This document shows positions 55,051 through 64,000 of a stretch of 64,000 nucleotides of DNA, piece by piece (position 1 is the first letter of the stretch; each line of letters starts with the position of its first letter). Made by a program: the position numbers and the translations under genes. This DNA comes from Halomonas sp. H10-9-1. GTDB taxonomy: Bacteria > Pseudomonadota > Gammaproteobacteria > Pseudomonadales > Halomonadaceae. The notes beneath the pieces were generated by a model, which was not told the origin of the DNA, did not search any database, and saw only the letters and a program-made list of their open reading frames with translations. The stretch is taken from assembly GCF_040147005.1 (NCBI RefSeq), contig NZ_JAMSHO010000001.1:3100001-3164000 (forward strand). Direction: 5' to 3'.

Positions 55051-55326
55051 TTACCGTTTGGCTTTCTTGTCCGCCGCATGACCGCGATAAAGGCGGGTAG
55101 CAGCGAATTCGCCCAGCTTGTGGCCAACCATTTCCTCGGAGACATGCACCGGGACGTGCTGGCGACCGTTATGGACCGCAATGGTGAGCCCGACCATGTT
55201 GGGCAGGATCATGGAGCGACGCGACCAGGTCTTGATCGGTTTGCGGTCGCTCTTTTCCACTGCAGCCTCAACCTTCTTCAACAGATGAAGGTCAATAAAG
55301 GGACCTTTCTTCAGTGAACGTGGCAC
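55051..55326 (-). CDS. rpsS: 30S ribosomal protein S19
   Basis: 91 residues. [19 protein letters not shown] and [20 protein letters not shown] are diagnostic. It forms a complex with S13 on the 30S head. Confidence 0.97.
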   Translation of the reverse strand: MPRSLKKGPFIDLHLLKKVEAAVEKSDRKPIKTWSRRSMILPNMVGLTIAVHNGRQHVPVHVSEEMVGHKLGEFAATRLYRGHAADKKAKR

Positions 55327-55348
55327 AGCCGTTACCTCTTAATGTGTG

Positions 55349-56176
55349 TTACTTGGCCTTGCGGCGACGAACGATCAGCTTGTCGGTGCGCTTGTTCTTA
55401 CGGGTCTTGTGGCCCTTGGTGGGGATACCCCACGGAGACACCGGGTGACGACCACCACTGGTGCGGCCTTCACCGCCACCGTGCGGGTGATCCACCGGGT
55501 TCATGGCCACGCCGCGAACGGTCGGACGCACACCTCTCCAGCGCTTCGCACCGGCCTTGCCAAGCTGACGCAGGCTGTGCTCTGAATTGCCCACTTCCCC
55601 CAGGGTCGCGCGGCACTCGGCCAGCACCTTGCGCATCTCGCCGGAGCGCAGACGCAGGGTGGCGTAGTTGCCTTCACGGGCGACCAGCTGGGCGCTGGTG
55701 CCGGCGCTGCGAGCGATCTGTGCGCCCTTGCCGGGCTTGAGCTCGATGCAGTGCACGGTGGAACCCAGCGGAACGTTACGCAGCGGAAGCGCATTGCCCT
55801 TCTTGATCGCCGCGTTGACACCAGACTCAAGACGGTCGCCGGCGCTCACGCCCTTGGGGGCAATGATGTAGCGACGCTCGCCGTCCAGGTACTTGAGCAG
55901 CGCGATGTTGGCGCTGCGGTTCGGATCGTACTCGAGACGCTCGACGATGGCAGGAATGCCATCCTTGGTGCGCTTGAAGTCGATGATCCGGTAGTGCTGC
56001 CGGTGCCCACCACCCACGTGACGGGTAGTGATACGACCGTTGTTGTTACGTCCGCCGCTGCGAGACTGCTTCTCGAGCAGGGGCGCATAGGGCGCACCCT
56101 TGTAAAGCTCGTCGTTCACGACCTTGACAAGGTGGCGACGACCGGCGGATGTGGGTTTGGTCTTGACGATTGCCAT
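55349..56176 (-). CDS. rplB: 50S ribosomal protein L2
   Basis: 275 residues, close to the peptidyl-transferase centre. The RNA-binding domain has [20 protein letters not shown], and the C-terminal block [20 protein letters not shown] contains the conserved functional His. It has the standard S10 operon position. Confidence 0.98.
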   Translation of the reverse strand: MAIVKTKPTSAGRRHLVKVVNDELYKGAPYAPLLEKQSRSGGRNNNGRITTRHVGGGHRQHYRIIDFKRTKDGIPAIVERLEYDPNRSANIALLKYLDGERRYIIAPKGVSAGDRLESGVNAAIKKGNALPLRNVPLGSTVHCIELKPGKGAQIARSAGTSAQLVAREGNYATLRLRSGEMRKVLAECRATLGEVGNSEHSLRQLGKAGAKRWRGVRPTVRGVAMNPVDHPHGGGEGRTSGGRHPVSPWGIPTKGHKTRKNKRTDKLIVRRRKAK

Positions 56177-56193
56177 TGTCCGTACTCCTGCCC

Positions 56194-56490
56194 TTATTCG
56201 GCGCCAGAGAAGTCTTCAAGGGTCTCACCGGCGGCCAGCGTAACGTAGGCCTTGCGATACCCCTTGCGGTGACCCAGACCCTGCGCGGTGCGCTTGGTCT
56301 TGCCCTTGACGTTCAGCGTCTGAACGCGGTCGACCTTCTTGCCGAACAGGGCCTCAACGGCCTTCTTGATCTCGGGCTTGGTCGCGTCGCCGGCCACCTT
56401 GAACACGTACTGGTTGCGTTCGGCTGCCATGGCGGCCTTTTCGGTCACGTGCGGACCGAGCAGCACCTTGAATACACGCTCCTGGTTCAT
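56194..56490 (-). CDS. rplW: 50S ribosomal protein L23
   Basis: 98 residues at the tunnel exit, docking site for trigger factor and [22 protein letters not shown] and [20 protein letters not shown] are diagnostic. The start overlaps the rplD stop by four bases. Confidence 0.97.
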   Translation of the reverse strand: MNQERVFKVLLGPHVTEKAAMAAERNQYVFKVAGDATKPEIKKAVEALFGKKVDRVQTLNVKGKTKRTAQGLGHRKGYRKAYVTLAAGETLEDFSGAE

Positions 56491-57092
56491 GCCAGCTTCT
56501 CCTCGAATTTACGCAGGGCGGAGACGGTAGCCAGCACCTTGTCGAAGGCGACCAGGCTCACCGGATCGGCGGCGGCCACATCGACCACATCCACATTGGG
56601 GATGTTGCGGGCGGCCAGGTAGAGCTTCTCGTCGACTTCCTCGGTGACGATCAGCACTTTCTCCAGGCCCAGCTCGTTGAGCTTGGCAACCAGCTGCTTG
56701 GTCTTGGGAGCATCGACGGTGATCTCCTCGACGGCCACCAGGCGATCCTGGCGCACCAGCTCGGAGAGAATCGAGCGCATCGCCGCACGGTACATCTTGC
56801 GGTTGACCTTCTGGGAGTGGTCCTGCGGACGCGCCGCGAAGGTCACGCCGCCGCTGCGCCACAGCGGAGAGCGGATGGTACCGGCGCGGGCGCGACCGGT
56901 GCCCTTCTGACGCCACGGCTTCTTGCCGCCGCCACGCACGTCGGAACGGTTCTTCTGCGCACGGGTACCCTGACGACCACCGGCCAGATAGGCGGTGACG
57001 ACCTGGTGCACGAGCGCTTCATTGAATTCTTTGCCAAAGGTGGCGTCGGACACATCGACGGTGCCGGCGCCGGCAGCAAGATTCAGATTCAT
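56487..57092 (-). CDS. rplD: 50S ribosomal protein L4
   Basis: 201 residues lining the exit tunnel. It has the extended loop [20 protein letters not shown] and [20 protein letters not shown], plus the C-terminal [23 protein letters not shown] part. In E. coli L4 represses the S10 operon through its mRNA leader and binds domain I of 23S rRNA. An rRNA-like element stands before rplC two genes upstream, so L4 is the likely regulator here too (inference). Confidence 0.97.
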   Translation of the reverse strand: MNLNLAAGAGTVDVSDATFGKEFNEALVHQVVTAYLAGGRQGTRAQKNRSDVRGGGKKPWRQKGTGRARAGTIRSPLWRSGGVTFAARPQDHSQKVNRKMYRAAMRSILSELVRQDRLVAVEEITVDAPKTKQLVAKLNELGLEKVLIVTEEVDEKLYLAARNIPNVDVVDVAAADPVSLVAFDKVLATVSALRKFEEKLA

Positions 57093-57106
57093 CGGTAAGT
57101 TCCCCT

Positions 57107-57745
57107 TCAGCCAGCTTTCACGGCGCTGCGCACGATGACGTCACTACCAGTGGCACCGGGCACGGCGCCCTTGACCAGCAGCAGATTACGTTCGGCATCG
57201 ACACGCACGACTTCGAGACTCTGGACGGTGCAACGCACGTTGCCCATCTGGCCAGCCATCTTCTTGCCCTTGAACACGCGTCCAGGGGTCTGGCACATGC
57301 CGATGGAACCCGGTGCGCGATGCGACAGGGAGTTACCGTGGCTGTTGTCCTGGGTGCGGAAGTTCCAGCGCTTGACAGCACCCTGGAAGCCCTTGCCCTT
57401 GGAGCTGCCGGTCACATCGATCATCTGACCAGCTTCGAAGAGGGATACGGTGAGTTCGCCGCCCACTTCCGGAGCCTCGTCACCTTCTGAAAGGCGGAAC
57501 TCCATCAGCGAACGACCGGCCTCGACACCTGCCTTGGCGAATTGCCCAGCCTGGGCCTTCGTCAGGTGCTTGGCCTTGCGGGAGCCAGTTGTAACCTGAA
57601 CCGCTGCGTAGCCGTCACTCTCGACAGACTTGACGCGAGTAACGCGGTTAGGCTCAACCTCGATCACGGTCACGGGCACAGAGGCGCCATCTTCGGTGAA
57701 GACACGGGTCATCCCGGCCTTCTTGCCGACTAAACCGATAGTCAT
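57107..57745 (-). CDS. rplC: 50S ribosomal protein L3
   Basis: 212 residues. [20 protein letters not shown] at the N terminus and the tip loop [20 protein letters not shown] mark L3. The gene is preceded by AGGAGA and, 15 nt upstream of the ATG, by the end of the 23S-like element at 57761-57815. The 150-bp gap to rpsJ is longer than usual. Confidence 0.97.
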   Translation of the reverse strand: MTIGLVGKKAGMTRVFTEDGASVPVTVIEVEPNRVTRVKSVESDGYAAVQVTTGSRKAKHLTKAQAGQFAKAGVEAGRSLMEFRLSEGDEAPEVGGELTVSLFEAGQMIDVTGSSKGKGFQGAVKRWNFRTQDNSHGNSLSHRAPGSIGMCQTPGRVFKGKKMAGQMGNVRCTVQSLEVVRVDAERNLLLVKGAVPGATGSDVIVRSAVKAG

Positions 57746-57760
57746 TCTCAGTCTCCTATA

Positions 57761-57815
57761 GTGTACGGGGCTATCACCCGCTATGGCTGCCCTTTCCAGA
57801 GCATTCCACTAGCAC
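57761..57815 (-). promoter_or_regulatory. 23S rRNA domain I mimic upstream of rplC, candidate L4-responsive mRNA element
   Basis: On the minus strand this 55-nt stretch carries TAGTGGAA, TCTGGAAAGG, GGGTGATAG and CCCCGTACAC in the order and spacing of bacterial 23S rRNA near E. coli nt 290-345 (helices 19 and 20). By eye against remembered E. coli 23S about four of five bases match. The helix 19 arms differ but still pair (TGCTC/GGGCA here, GCGTC/GGCGC in E. coli), and helix 20 GGG-TGATA-GCCC is kept. It ends 15 nt before the rplC ATG and just before its ribosome binding site. L4 binds this rRNA region, so autogenous control by mimicry is proposed. Confidence 0.7.
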
Positions 57816-57895
57816 GTTGTGTGGCGCCTCACGGCGCGGCGGCTGCTGCTCGAACGTGATGCCGAGCGCTGGGCCGCGTGTCTAGTGTGGATGAA

Positions 57896-58207
57896 TCAGT
57901 CGAGCTTGATCTGCACGTCCACGCCGGCAGCGAGGTCGAGCTTCATCAGGGCATCGACGGTCTTCTCCGTCGGCTCGACGATATCGAGCACGCGCTTGTG
58001 CGTGCGAATCTCGTACTGGTCACGCGCGTCCTTATTGACGTGCGGCGAGATCAGCACGGTATAACGCTCGCGGTTGGTCGGCAGAGGAATCGGACCACGA
58101 ACCTGGGCGCCGGTACGCTTGGCGGTATCTACGATCTCCGCGGCGGACTGGTCGATCAGGCGATGGTCGAAGGCCTTCAACCGAATGCGAATCTTCTGGT
58201 TCTGCAT
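57896..58207 (-). CDS. rpsJ: 30S ribosomal protein S10
   Basis: 103 residues, also the NusE transcription antitermination factor. [20 protein letters not shown] and [20 protein letters not shown] are diagnostic. The ATG is at 58205-58207; upstream in-frame codons lie in the leader. It heads the S10 operon but is separated from rplC by an unusual 150-bp gap. Confidence 0.97.
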   Translation of the reverse strand: MQNQKIRIRLKAFDHRLIDQSAAEIVDTAKRTGAQVRGPIPLPTNRERYTVLISPHVNKDARDQYEIRTHKRVLDIVEPTEKTVDALMKLDLAAGVDVQIKLD

Positions 58208-58229
58208 TTGCCCTAACTCCAATGGATTC

Positions 58230-58247
58230 TGACGGCGCGAGCCGTCA
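58230..58247 (-). promoter_or_regulatory. Small hairpin in the rpsJ leader
   Basis: TGACGGC and GCCGTCA pair around a 4-base loop, 22 bp before the rpsJ start. With the promoter at 58271-58299 the leader is only ~55-60 nt, too short for the ~170-nt E. coli S10 leader. Confidence 0.55.
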
Positions 58248-58270
58248 ACCCACGCATTCAAAGGATGCGC

Positions 58271-58299
58271 ATTATAGGCACACCGAAAACGAGAGTCAA
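58271..58299 (-). promoter_or_regulatory. Strong sigma-70 promoter of the S10 operon
   Basis: On the minus strand TTGACT (58294-58299), 17 bases and a perfect TATAAT (58271-58276) followed by a GC-rich start region, typical of growth-rate-controlled ribosomal promoters. Confidence 0.85.
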
Positions 58300-58321
58300 A
58301 CACTCACTGACGATGTACGGC

Positions 58322-58347
58322 AAAGGGGCTCCTCCCGGAGCCCCTTT
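58322..58347 (-). terminator. Hairpin terminator after tuf
   Basis: AAAGGGGCTCC and GGAGCCCCTTT form an 11-bp stem around TCCC, 24 bp after the tuf stop. It separates the str operon from the S10 promoter. The T run is short. Confidence 0.8.
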
Positions 58348-58370
58348 AGATCATTCAAGCAGCGTGATGC

Positions 58371-59564
<1,194 letters not shown>

Positions 59565-59594
59565 TGCTATAACCCTCTTTACGTTAGCTAACGG

Positions 59595-61715
59595 TTAACC
59601 GTTTTGGTTGATGACGGCTTCAACGACGCTGGACGGCGCCTCTTCGTAATCCGCAAACTCCATGACGTAGCTTGCGCGTCCCTGGGTCTGAGAACGCAGA
59701 TCGGTCGCGTAACCGAACATCTCAGCCAACGGAACCCTGGCGCGGATGATCTTGCCCATGGCCGAGTCATCCATACCAGATACCAGACCGCGACGGCGGT
59801 TCAGGTCGCCCATGACATCACCCATGAAGTCCTCGGGGGTCACGACCTCGACCTTCATCACCGGCTCGAGCAGCACCGCCTTGGCCTTCTTGGCGCCTTC
59901 CTTGACCGCCATAGAAGAAGCGACCTTGAACGCGGTCTCGTTGGAGTCCACGTCGTGGTAGGAACCATCGTACAGCGTAACCTTGACGTCGATCATCGGG
60001 TAGCCCGCGATGACACCGTTCTGCAGCTGCTCGTAGGCCCCTTTCTCGACGGCCGGCACGTATTCCTTGGGAACCACGCCGCCGACGATTTCTGAAGCGA
60101 ACTTGAAGTGCATGTCTTCATCTTCGCCCTTGTCTTCTGCGGTGAGCGGCTCGATGCGCAGCCAGACGTGGCCGTACTGGCCGCGACCGCCGGACTGACG
60201 CACGAACTTGCCTTCCTGCTCGACCTTGCCGCGAATCGTCTCGCGGTAGGCGACCTGCGGCTTGCCGATGTTGGCCTCGACCTTGAACTCGCGACGCATG
60301 CGGTCAACGATGATGTCGAGGTGCAGCTCACCCATGCCGGAGATGATGGTCTGACCGGTCTCTTCGTCGGTGCGCACCCGGAAGGACGGGTCCTCCTGAG
60401 CCAGCTTGCCCAGGGCCACGCCCATCTTCTCCTGGTCGGCCTTGGACTTCGGCTCCACGGCCACGGAGATCACCGGCTCGGGGAACTCCATGCGCTCGAG
60501 CACGATCTTGCTATCCTGATCGCACAGGGTGTCACCGGTGGTGACATCCTTGAGACCGATGCAGGCGGCGATGTCGCCGGCACGCACTTCCTTGATCTCT
60601 TCGCGCGAGTTGGCGTGCATCTGCACGATACGACCCACGCGCTCCTTCTTCTGCTTGACAGAGTTGAAGACGCTGTCGCCGGAATTGAGCACGCCCGAGT
60701 AGACCCGAATAAAGGTCAGGTTGCCCACGAAGGGATCGGTGGCGATCTTGAACGCCAGGGCGGCGAAGGGAGCGCTGTCGTCCGCCTCGCGGGTGGCGAC
60801 GGTACCCTCCTTGTCGTCCAGCTCACCCTCGATGGCCTTGACCTCGGTGGGAGACGGCAGGTATTCGATCACCGCGTCCAGCACGGCCTGAACACCCTTG
60901 TTCTTGAACGCCGAGCCGCAGGCGACCGGAACGATCTCGTTGTCCAGGGTGCGACGACGCAGCCCGGCCTTGATCTCTTCCTTGGTCAGCTCACCCTCTT
61001 CGAGGTACTTGTCCATGAGCTCTTCGGACGCCTCGGCGGCGGCCTCGACCATCTGCTCGCGATACTCTTCGGCACGCGCCTGGAGCTCGGCCGGGATGTC
61101 GACGAGATCATAGCTGGTACCGAGGTCGGCCTCGTTCCACTGGATCGCCTTCATCTCGATCAGATCGATGACGCCCTTGAAGTCTTCCTCGGTACCCCAG
61201 TTGATCTGGATCGGCACCGGGTTGGCACCCAGGCGGTCCTTGAGCTGGCTGACCACGTTGAAGAAGTCGGCGCCGGTGCGGTCCATCTTGTTGACGAACA
61301 CCAGCCGCGGCACTTCGTACTTGTTGGCCTGACGCCATACGGTCTCGGTCTGCGGCTGCACGCCGGACGAACCGCACAGCACCACCACCGCACCATCGAG
61401 TACGCGCAGGGAACGCTCCACCTCGACGGTGAAGTCGACGTGTCCGGGCGTATCGATGACGTTGATCCGGTGCTCGTCGAACTGGTGGTTCATGCCCTTC
61501 CAGAAGGTGGTGACGGCAGCAGAGGTGATGGTGATACCACGCTCCTGCTCCTGCTCCATCCAGTCGGTCGTGGAGGCACCCTCGTGGGTTTCGCCGAGCT
61601 TGTGGTTGACGCCTGTATAGAACAGGATCCGCTCGGTCGTGGTGGTCTTGCCGGCATCAACGTGGGCAACGATGCCCAGGTTGCGGTAGCGGTTTAGCGG
61701 AGTCTTGCGAGGCAC
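59595..61715 (-). CDS. fusA: Elongation factor G
   Basis: A 706-residue translocation GTPase. G1 is [17 protein letters not shown]3 [20 protein letters not shown] and G4 [10 protein letters not shown]. All five domains are present, with domain IV containing [15 protein letters not shown] and domain [17 protein letters not shown]. The gene lies between rpsG and tuf in the str operon. Confidence 0.98.
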   Translation of the reverse strand: MPRKTPLNRYRNLGIVAHVDAGKTTTTERILFYTGVNHKLGETHEGASTTDWMEQEQERGITITSAAVTTFWKGMNHQFDEHRINVIDTPGHVDFTVEVERSLRVLDGAVVVLCGSSGVQPQTETVWRQANKYEVPRLVFVNKMDRTGADFFNVVSQLKDRLGANPVPIQINWGTEEDFKGVIDLIEMKAIQWNEADLGTSYDLVDIPAELQARAEEYREQMVEAAAEASEELMDKYLEEGELTKEEIKAGLRRRTLDNEIVPVACGSAFKNKGVQAVLDAVIEYLPSPTEVKAIEGELDDKEGTVATREADDSAPFAALAFKIATDPFVGNLTFIRVYSGVLNSGDSVFNSVKQKKERVGRIVQMHANSREEIKEVRAGDIAACIGLKDVTTGDTLCDQDSKIVLERMEFPEPVISVAVEPKSKADQEKMGVALGKLAQEDPSFRVRTDEETGQTIISGMGELHLDIIVDRMRREFKVEANIGKPQVAYRETIRGKVEQEGKFVRQSGGRGQYGHVWLRIEPLTAEDKGEDEDMHFKFASEIVGGVVPKEYVPAVEKGAYEQLQNGVIAGYPMIDVKVTLYDGSYHDVDSNETAFKVASSMAVKEGAKKAKAVLLEPVMKVEVVTPEDFMGDVMGDLNRRRGLVSGMDDSAMGKIIRARVPLAEMFGYATDLRSQTQGRASYVMEFADYEEAPSSVVEAVINQNG

Positions 61716-61790
61716 GGTGGAACTCCTCGTTGGTTAGCGATGCGTTTAGGAGCACTGCGCTTGGTAGCGCCGCACTGAGAACCGGAGTCC

Positions 61791-62261
61791 TTAGAACCGA
61801 TAGTGCGAGAAGGCCTTGTTGGCTTCTGCCATACGGTGCACGTCCTCACGCTTCTTGACCGCGGAACCCTTGCCCTCGGCGGCATCGAGCATCTCGCCGG
61901 CGAGGCGCAGCACCATGGTCTTCTCACCACGGCGACGCGCCGCATCTGCCAGCCAGCGCATGGCCAGCGCCTGGCGGCGCGACGGACGCACCTCGACCGG
62001 CACCTGATAGGTCGCACCGCCAACGCGGCGAGACTTCACCTCGACCATGGGCTGGATGCTTTCCAGCGCCTTGTCGAAGATCTCCAGCGGCTCTTCGTTA
62101 CTGCGCTCGGCAACCCTGTCCAGCGCACCATAGACGATGCGCTCAGCTACGGACTTCTTGCCGCCGATCATCAGGTGGTTCATGAACTTCGCCAGGCGCT
62201 CGCTTCCGAACTTGGGATCCGGCAGGATCTCGCGCTTAGCCGCAACTCTTCTTCTAGGCAT
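61791..62261 (-). CDS. rpsG: 30S ribosomal protein S7
   Basis: 156 residues. [20 protein letters not shown] and [20 protein letters not shown] are diagnostic. S7 nucleates the 30S head and represses the str operon in E. coli through the rpsL-rpsG gap. Here that gap (62262-62392, 131 bp) contains a hairpin CTGAAG/CTTCAG at 62275-62290 next to the start. Confidence 0.97.
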   Translation of the reverse strand: MPRRRVAAKREILPDPKFGSERLAKFMNHLMIGGKKSVAERIVYGALDRVAERSNEEPLEIFDKALESIQPMVEVKSRRVGGATYQVPVEVRPSRRQALAMRWLADAARRRGEKTMVLRLAGEMLDAAEGKGSAVKKREDVHRMAEANKAFSHYRF

Positions 62262-62392
62262 GATAAGCCCTCTGCTGAAGGGTCCTTCAGGTAAACTCGG
62301 AACTCCCGCACGCTCTCTTCGAACCCGCGACGCCCGACCTTACTCTTATCAGACCGGTATCAATATAGTGGTGTATTCGCGTACCCGACCGA

Positions 62393-62767
62393 TCAGGCCT
62401 TGGGACGCTTGGCACCATACTTGGAACGGCCCTGCTTACGGTTCTGCACACCGGAGGTGTCCAGGGCGCCGCGCACGGTGTGATAACGCACACCGGGAAG
62501 GTCCTTGACCCGACCGCCGCGGATCAGCACCACGGAGTGTTCCTGCAGGTTGTGACCCTCGCCACCGATATACGAGGAGACCTCGAAACCGTTGGTCAGG
62601 CGAACACGGCACACCTTACGCAGTGCGGAGTTCGGCTTCTTCGGGGTAGTGGTGTAGACGCGGGTGCAGACGCCGCGCTTCTGCGGGCAGGCCTGCAGCG
62701 CCGGCACGTCATTCTTGGTGACGGGGCGCTTGCGCGGCTTGCGCACCAGCTGGTTGATCGTTGCCAT
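62393..62767 (-). CDS. rpsL: 30S ribosomal protein S12
   Basis: 124 residues in the decoding centre. [15 protein letters not shown] and the C-terminal [10 protein letters not shown] are diagnostic. Lys43 (TTPKKPNS) and Lys88 (GGRVKDLPG) are the streptomycin-sensitive wild-type residues. It is the first gene of the str operon, with its own promoter. Confidence 0.98.
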   Translation of the reverse strand: MATINQLVRKPRKRPVTKNDVPALQACPQKRGVCTRVYTTTPKKPNSALRKVCRVRLTNGFEVSSYIGGEGHNLQEHSVVLIRGGRVKDLPGVRYHTVRGALDTSGVQNRKQGRSKYGAKRPKA

Positions 62768-62839
62768 CTATTGCTCCAATGGGTTGCCTTGGCGGAAGCG
62801 AGGTAGCCGCTCGCTTTCCTGTACTGCGCTGCCTTACCA

Positions 62840-62859
62840 GCGGGTGCGGGCGCACCCGC
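62840..62859 (-). promoter_or_regulatory. Perfect 8-bp hairpin in the rpsL leader
   Basis: GCGGGTGC and GCACCCGC pair around a 4-base loop, about 20-30 nt after the predicted start of the str transcript. It may stabilise the mRNA or act on transcription. Confidence 0.5.
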
Positions 62860-62879
62860 CCCACTGTTAAAGGCTGCGC

Positions 62880-62909
62880 ATTCTACTGGCTGACGCCCCC
62901 GACCGTCAA
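62880..62909 (-). promoter_or_regulatory. Sigma-70 promoter of the str operon
   Basis: On the minus strand TTGACG (62904-62909), 18 bases and TAGAAT (62880-62885). It lies 40 bp after the rpoC stop and 112 bp before rpsL. Confidence 0.75.
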
Positions 62910-62948
62910 GCCCGGCCACCATGGCGGCCGGTCCCGGATCGGTCGGCG

Positions 62949-64000
62949 TCAGATCTCGTCGTCGTCCGAATCCAGCGCGGTGAGCTGGGCACCCAGTGCC
63001 TGCTCGACGTCATGGGCCGACGGCGCCGCCGGCGCCTCGACGCCATCGCGCCGCCGGCGACGCTCTGCGTGGTGGGTCAGTCCGGTGCCTGCCGGGATCA
63101 GGCGCCCCACCACCACGTTCTCCTTCAGGCCGCGCAGGTAGTCGCGCTTGCCGGTGACCGCCGCCTCGGTCAGCACCCGCGTGGTCTCCTGGAAGGAGGC
63201 CGCGGAGATGAACGATTCGGTGGCCAGGCTGGCCTTGGTGATACCGAGCAGCACGCGCTGGTATTTGGCCGGGAACTTGTCGGCCTTCTCGAGGCGTGCA
63301 TTCTGCTCGAGTACGCGGACCAGTTCGGCCTGGTCACCGGGGATGAAGTCCGAATCACCGGCATCGGTGATCTCCACCTTGCGCAGCATCTGTCGCACGA
63401 TCACCTCGATGTGCTTGTCGTTGATGCCCACACCCTGGAGGCGGTAGACCTCCTGGATCTCTGCGGTGATGTACTTGGCCAGCTCCTCCACGCCCAGCAG
63501 ACGCAGGATATCGTGGGGGTTGCTGGGACCGTCGGAGATCACCTCGCCCTTCTCGACCGACTCGCCCTCGAACACCGCGATCTGGCGCCACTTCGGGATC
63601 AGCGCCTCGAACGGGTCGCCGTCTTCCGGGGTGATGGTCAGGCGACGCTTGCCCTTGGTCTCCTTGCCGAAGCTGATCACGCCGCTGATCTCGGCGAGGA
63701 TCGACGGCTCCTTGGGCTTGCGCGCCTCGAACAGGTCGGCGACGCGTGGCAGACCCCCGGTGATGTCCTTGTTGCCGGACGCCTCCACCGGGATCCGCGC
63801 GACCACCTCACCGACACCGATCTTGGTGCCGTTGTCGGTAGTAACGATCGACTTGCCGGGCAGCAGATACTGCACCGGGGTGTCGGAGCCAGTAACGGTA
63901 ACCGGCTTGCCGGCGGCATCGTTGAGCAGGATCATCGGGCGCTTGTCGCGACCGGCCATGGGCCGTGCCGCCGCCTCGATCACCTCGACGGAGGAGAGTC
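62949..64000 (-). CDS. rpoC: DNA-directed RNA polymerase subunit beta', C-terminal part (runs off the window)
   Basis: The last ~350 residues of beta' are present; the rest lies beyond base 64000. [20 protein letters not shown] is the conserved jaw/trigger-loop-adjacent block, followed by [20 protein letters not shown], the FIPGDQAEL region and [20 protein letters not shown] near the end. It finishes with an acidic tail (DSDDDEI). The reading frame stays open to the window edge with no need for an internal start. Confidence 0.97.
   Translation of the reverse strand, partial: LSSVEVIEAAARPMAGRDKRPMILLNDAAGKPVTVTGSDTPVQYLLPGKSIVTTDNGTKIGVGEVVARIPVEASGNKDITGGLPRVADLFEARKPKEPSILAEISGVISFGKETKGKRRLTITPEDGDPFEALIPKWRQIAVFEGESVEKGEVISDGPSNPHDILRLLGVEELAKYITAEIQEVYRLQGVGINDKHIEVIVRQMLRKVEITDAGDSDFIPGDQAELVRVLEQNARLEKADKFPAKYQRVLLGITKASLATESFISAASFQETTRVLTEAAVTGKRDYLRGLKENVVVGRLIPAGTGLTHHAERRRRRDGVEAPAAPSAHDVEQALGAQLTALDSDDDEI

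Noticed and set aside
57746..57895. Truncated 23S rRNA gene or assembly artefact
   Set aside because: The match is limited to ~55 nt and no other rRNA sequence is near. The helix 19 bases look compensatorily changed, and the placement before the rplC ribosome binding site is functional-looking. It is kept as a mimic, although a relic cannot be excluded without comparison.

Overview
The window is chromosomal DNA from a high-GC gammaproteobacterium, most likely Halomonas or a close relative in Halomonadaceae. The evidence is the gene order: ispH-fkpB-lspA-ileS-ribF-murJ-rpsT, proB-obgE-rpmA-rplU/ispB, fabA-fabB, ssb-MFS-uvrA next to the ribosomal superoperon, and rpoC-rpsL-rpsG-fusA-tuf-S10-spc-alpha. 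The protein sequences read like Pseudomonas/Halomonas relatives. No genus-level marker such as 16S is present, so the genus is an inference.

Region 1 (1-13.2 kb) is housekeeping: isoprenoid, lipoprotein, aminoacyl-tRNA, flavin and cell-wall genes on the minus strand, then proB, obgE, rpmA and rplU, with ispB divergent. Two accessory items sit in it: an Rpn/PD-(D/E)XK nuclease gene placed between fkpB and ispH, and a triple 75-bp REP-like repeat between lspA and fkpB. Region 2 (13.1-16.1 kb) is a small AT-richer integrative element in the 3' end of tRNA-Pro(CGG). It is bounded by a 46-bp direct repeat and carries a tyrosine integrase and one unknown membrane-anchored protein. The element separates the tRNA from its old terminator.

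Region 3 (16-26 kb) holds uspA, an Lgt-like/thioredoxin fusion and a sigma-54-dependent regulator divergent from a guanidinobutyrase-type ureohydrolase. Between the last two lie a near-consensus -24/-12 promoter and two upstream dyads. The transporter-like and aldehyde dehydrogenase genes that follow are fused by a deletion and broken. rapA and a yfcH-like epimerase follow. Region 4 (26.3-34.1 kb) is a light/oxidative-stress type operon: a CarH/LitR-like MerR regulator that lacks the cobalamin ligands, photolyase, NTF2-like protein, SDR, FAD oxidoreductase, DUF1365, a Cfa-like methyltransferase and DUF2878. Region 5 (34.1-43 kb) has fabAB, plsC, an RmlD-like protein, ssb, a YajR-like MFS transporter and uvrA.

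Region 6 (43-64 kb) starts with a complete ISL3-family element flanked by a perfect 8-bp target duplication, inserted in the shared uvrA/rplQ terminator. The alpha, spc, S10 and str ribosomal operons then run on the minus strand up to a partial rpoC. The most unusual signal is in the 150-bp rpsJ-rplC gap. About 55 nt there closely match domain I of 23S rRNA (helices 19-20) and end 15 nt before the rplC start. Because L4 binds that rRNA region and represses the S10 operon in E. coli, this looks like an rRNA-mimic autoregulatory element in an unexpected place.
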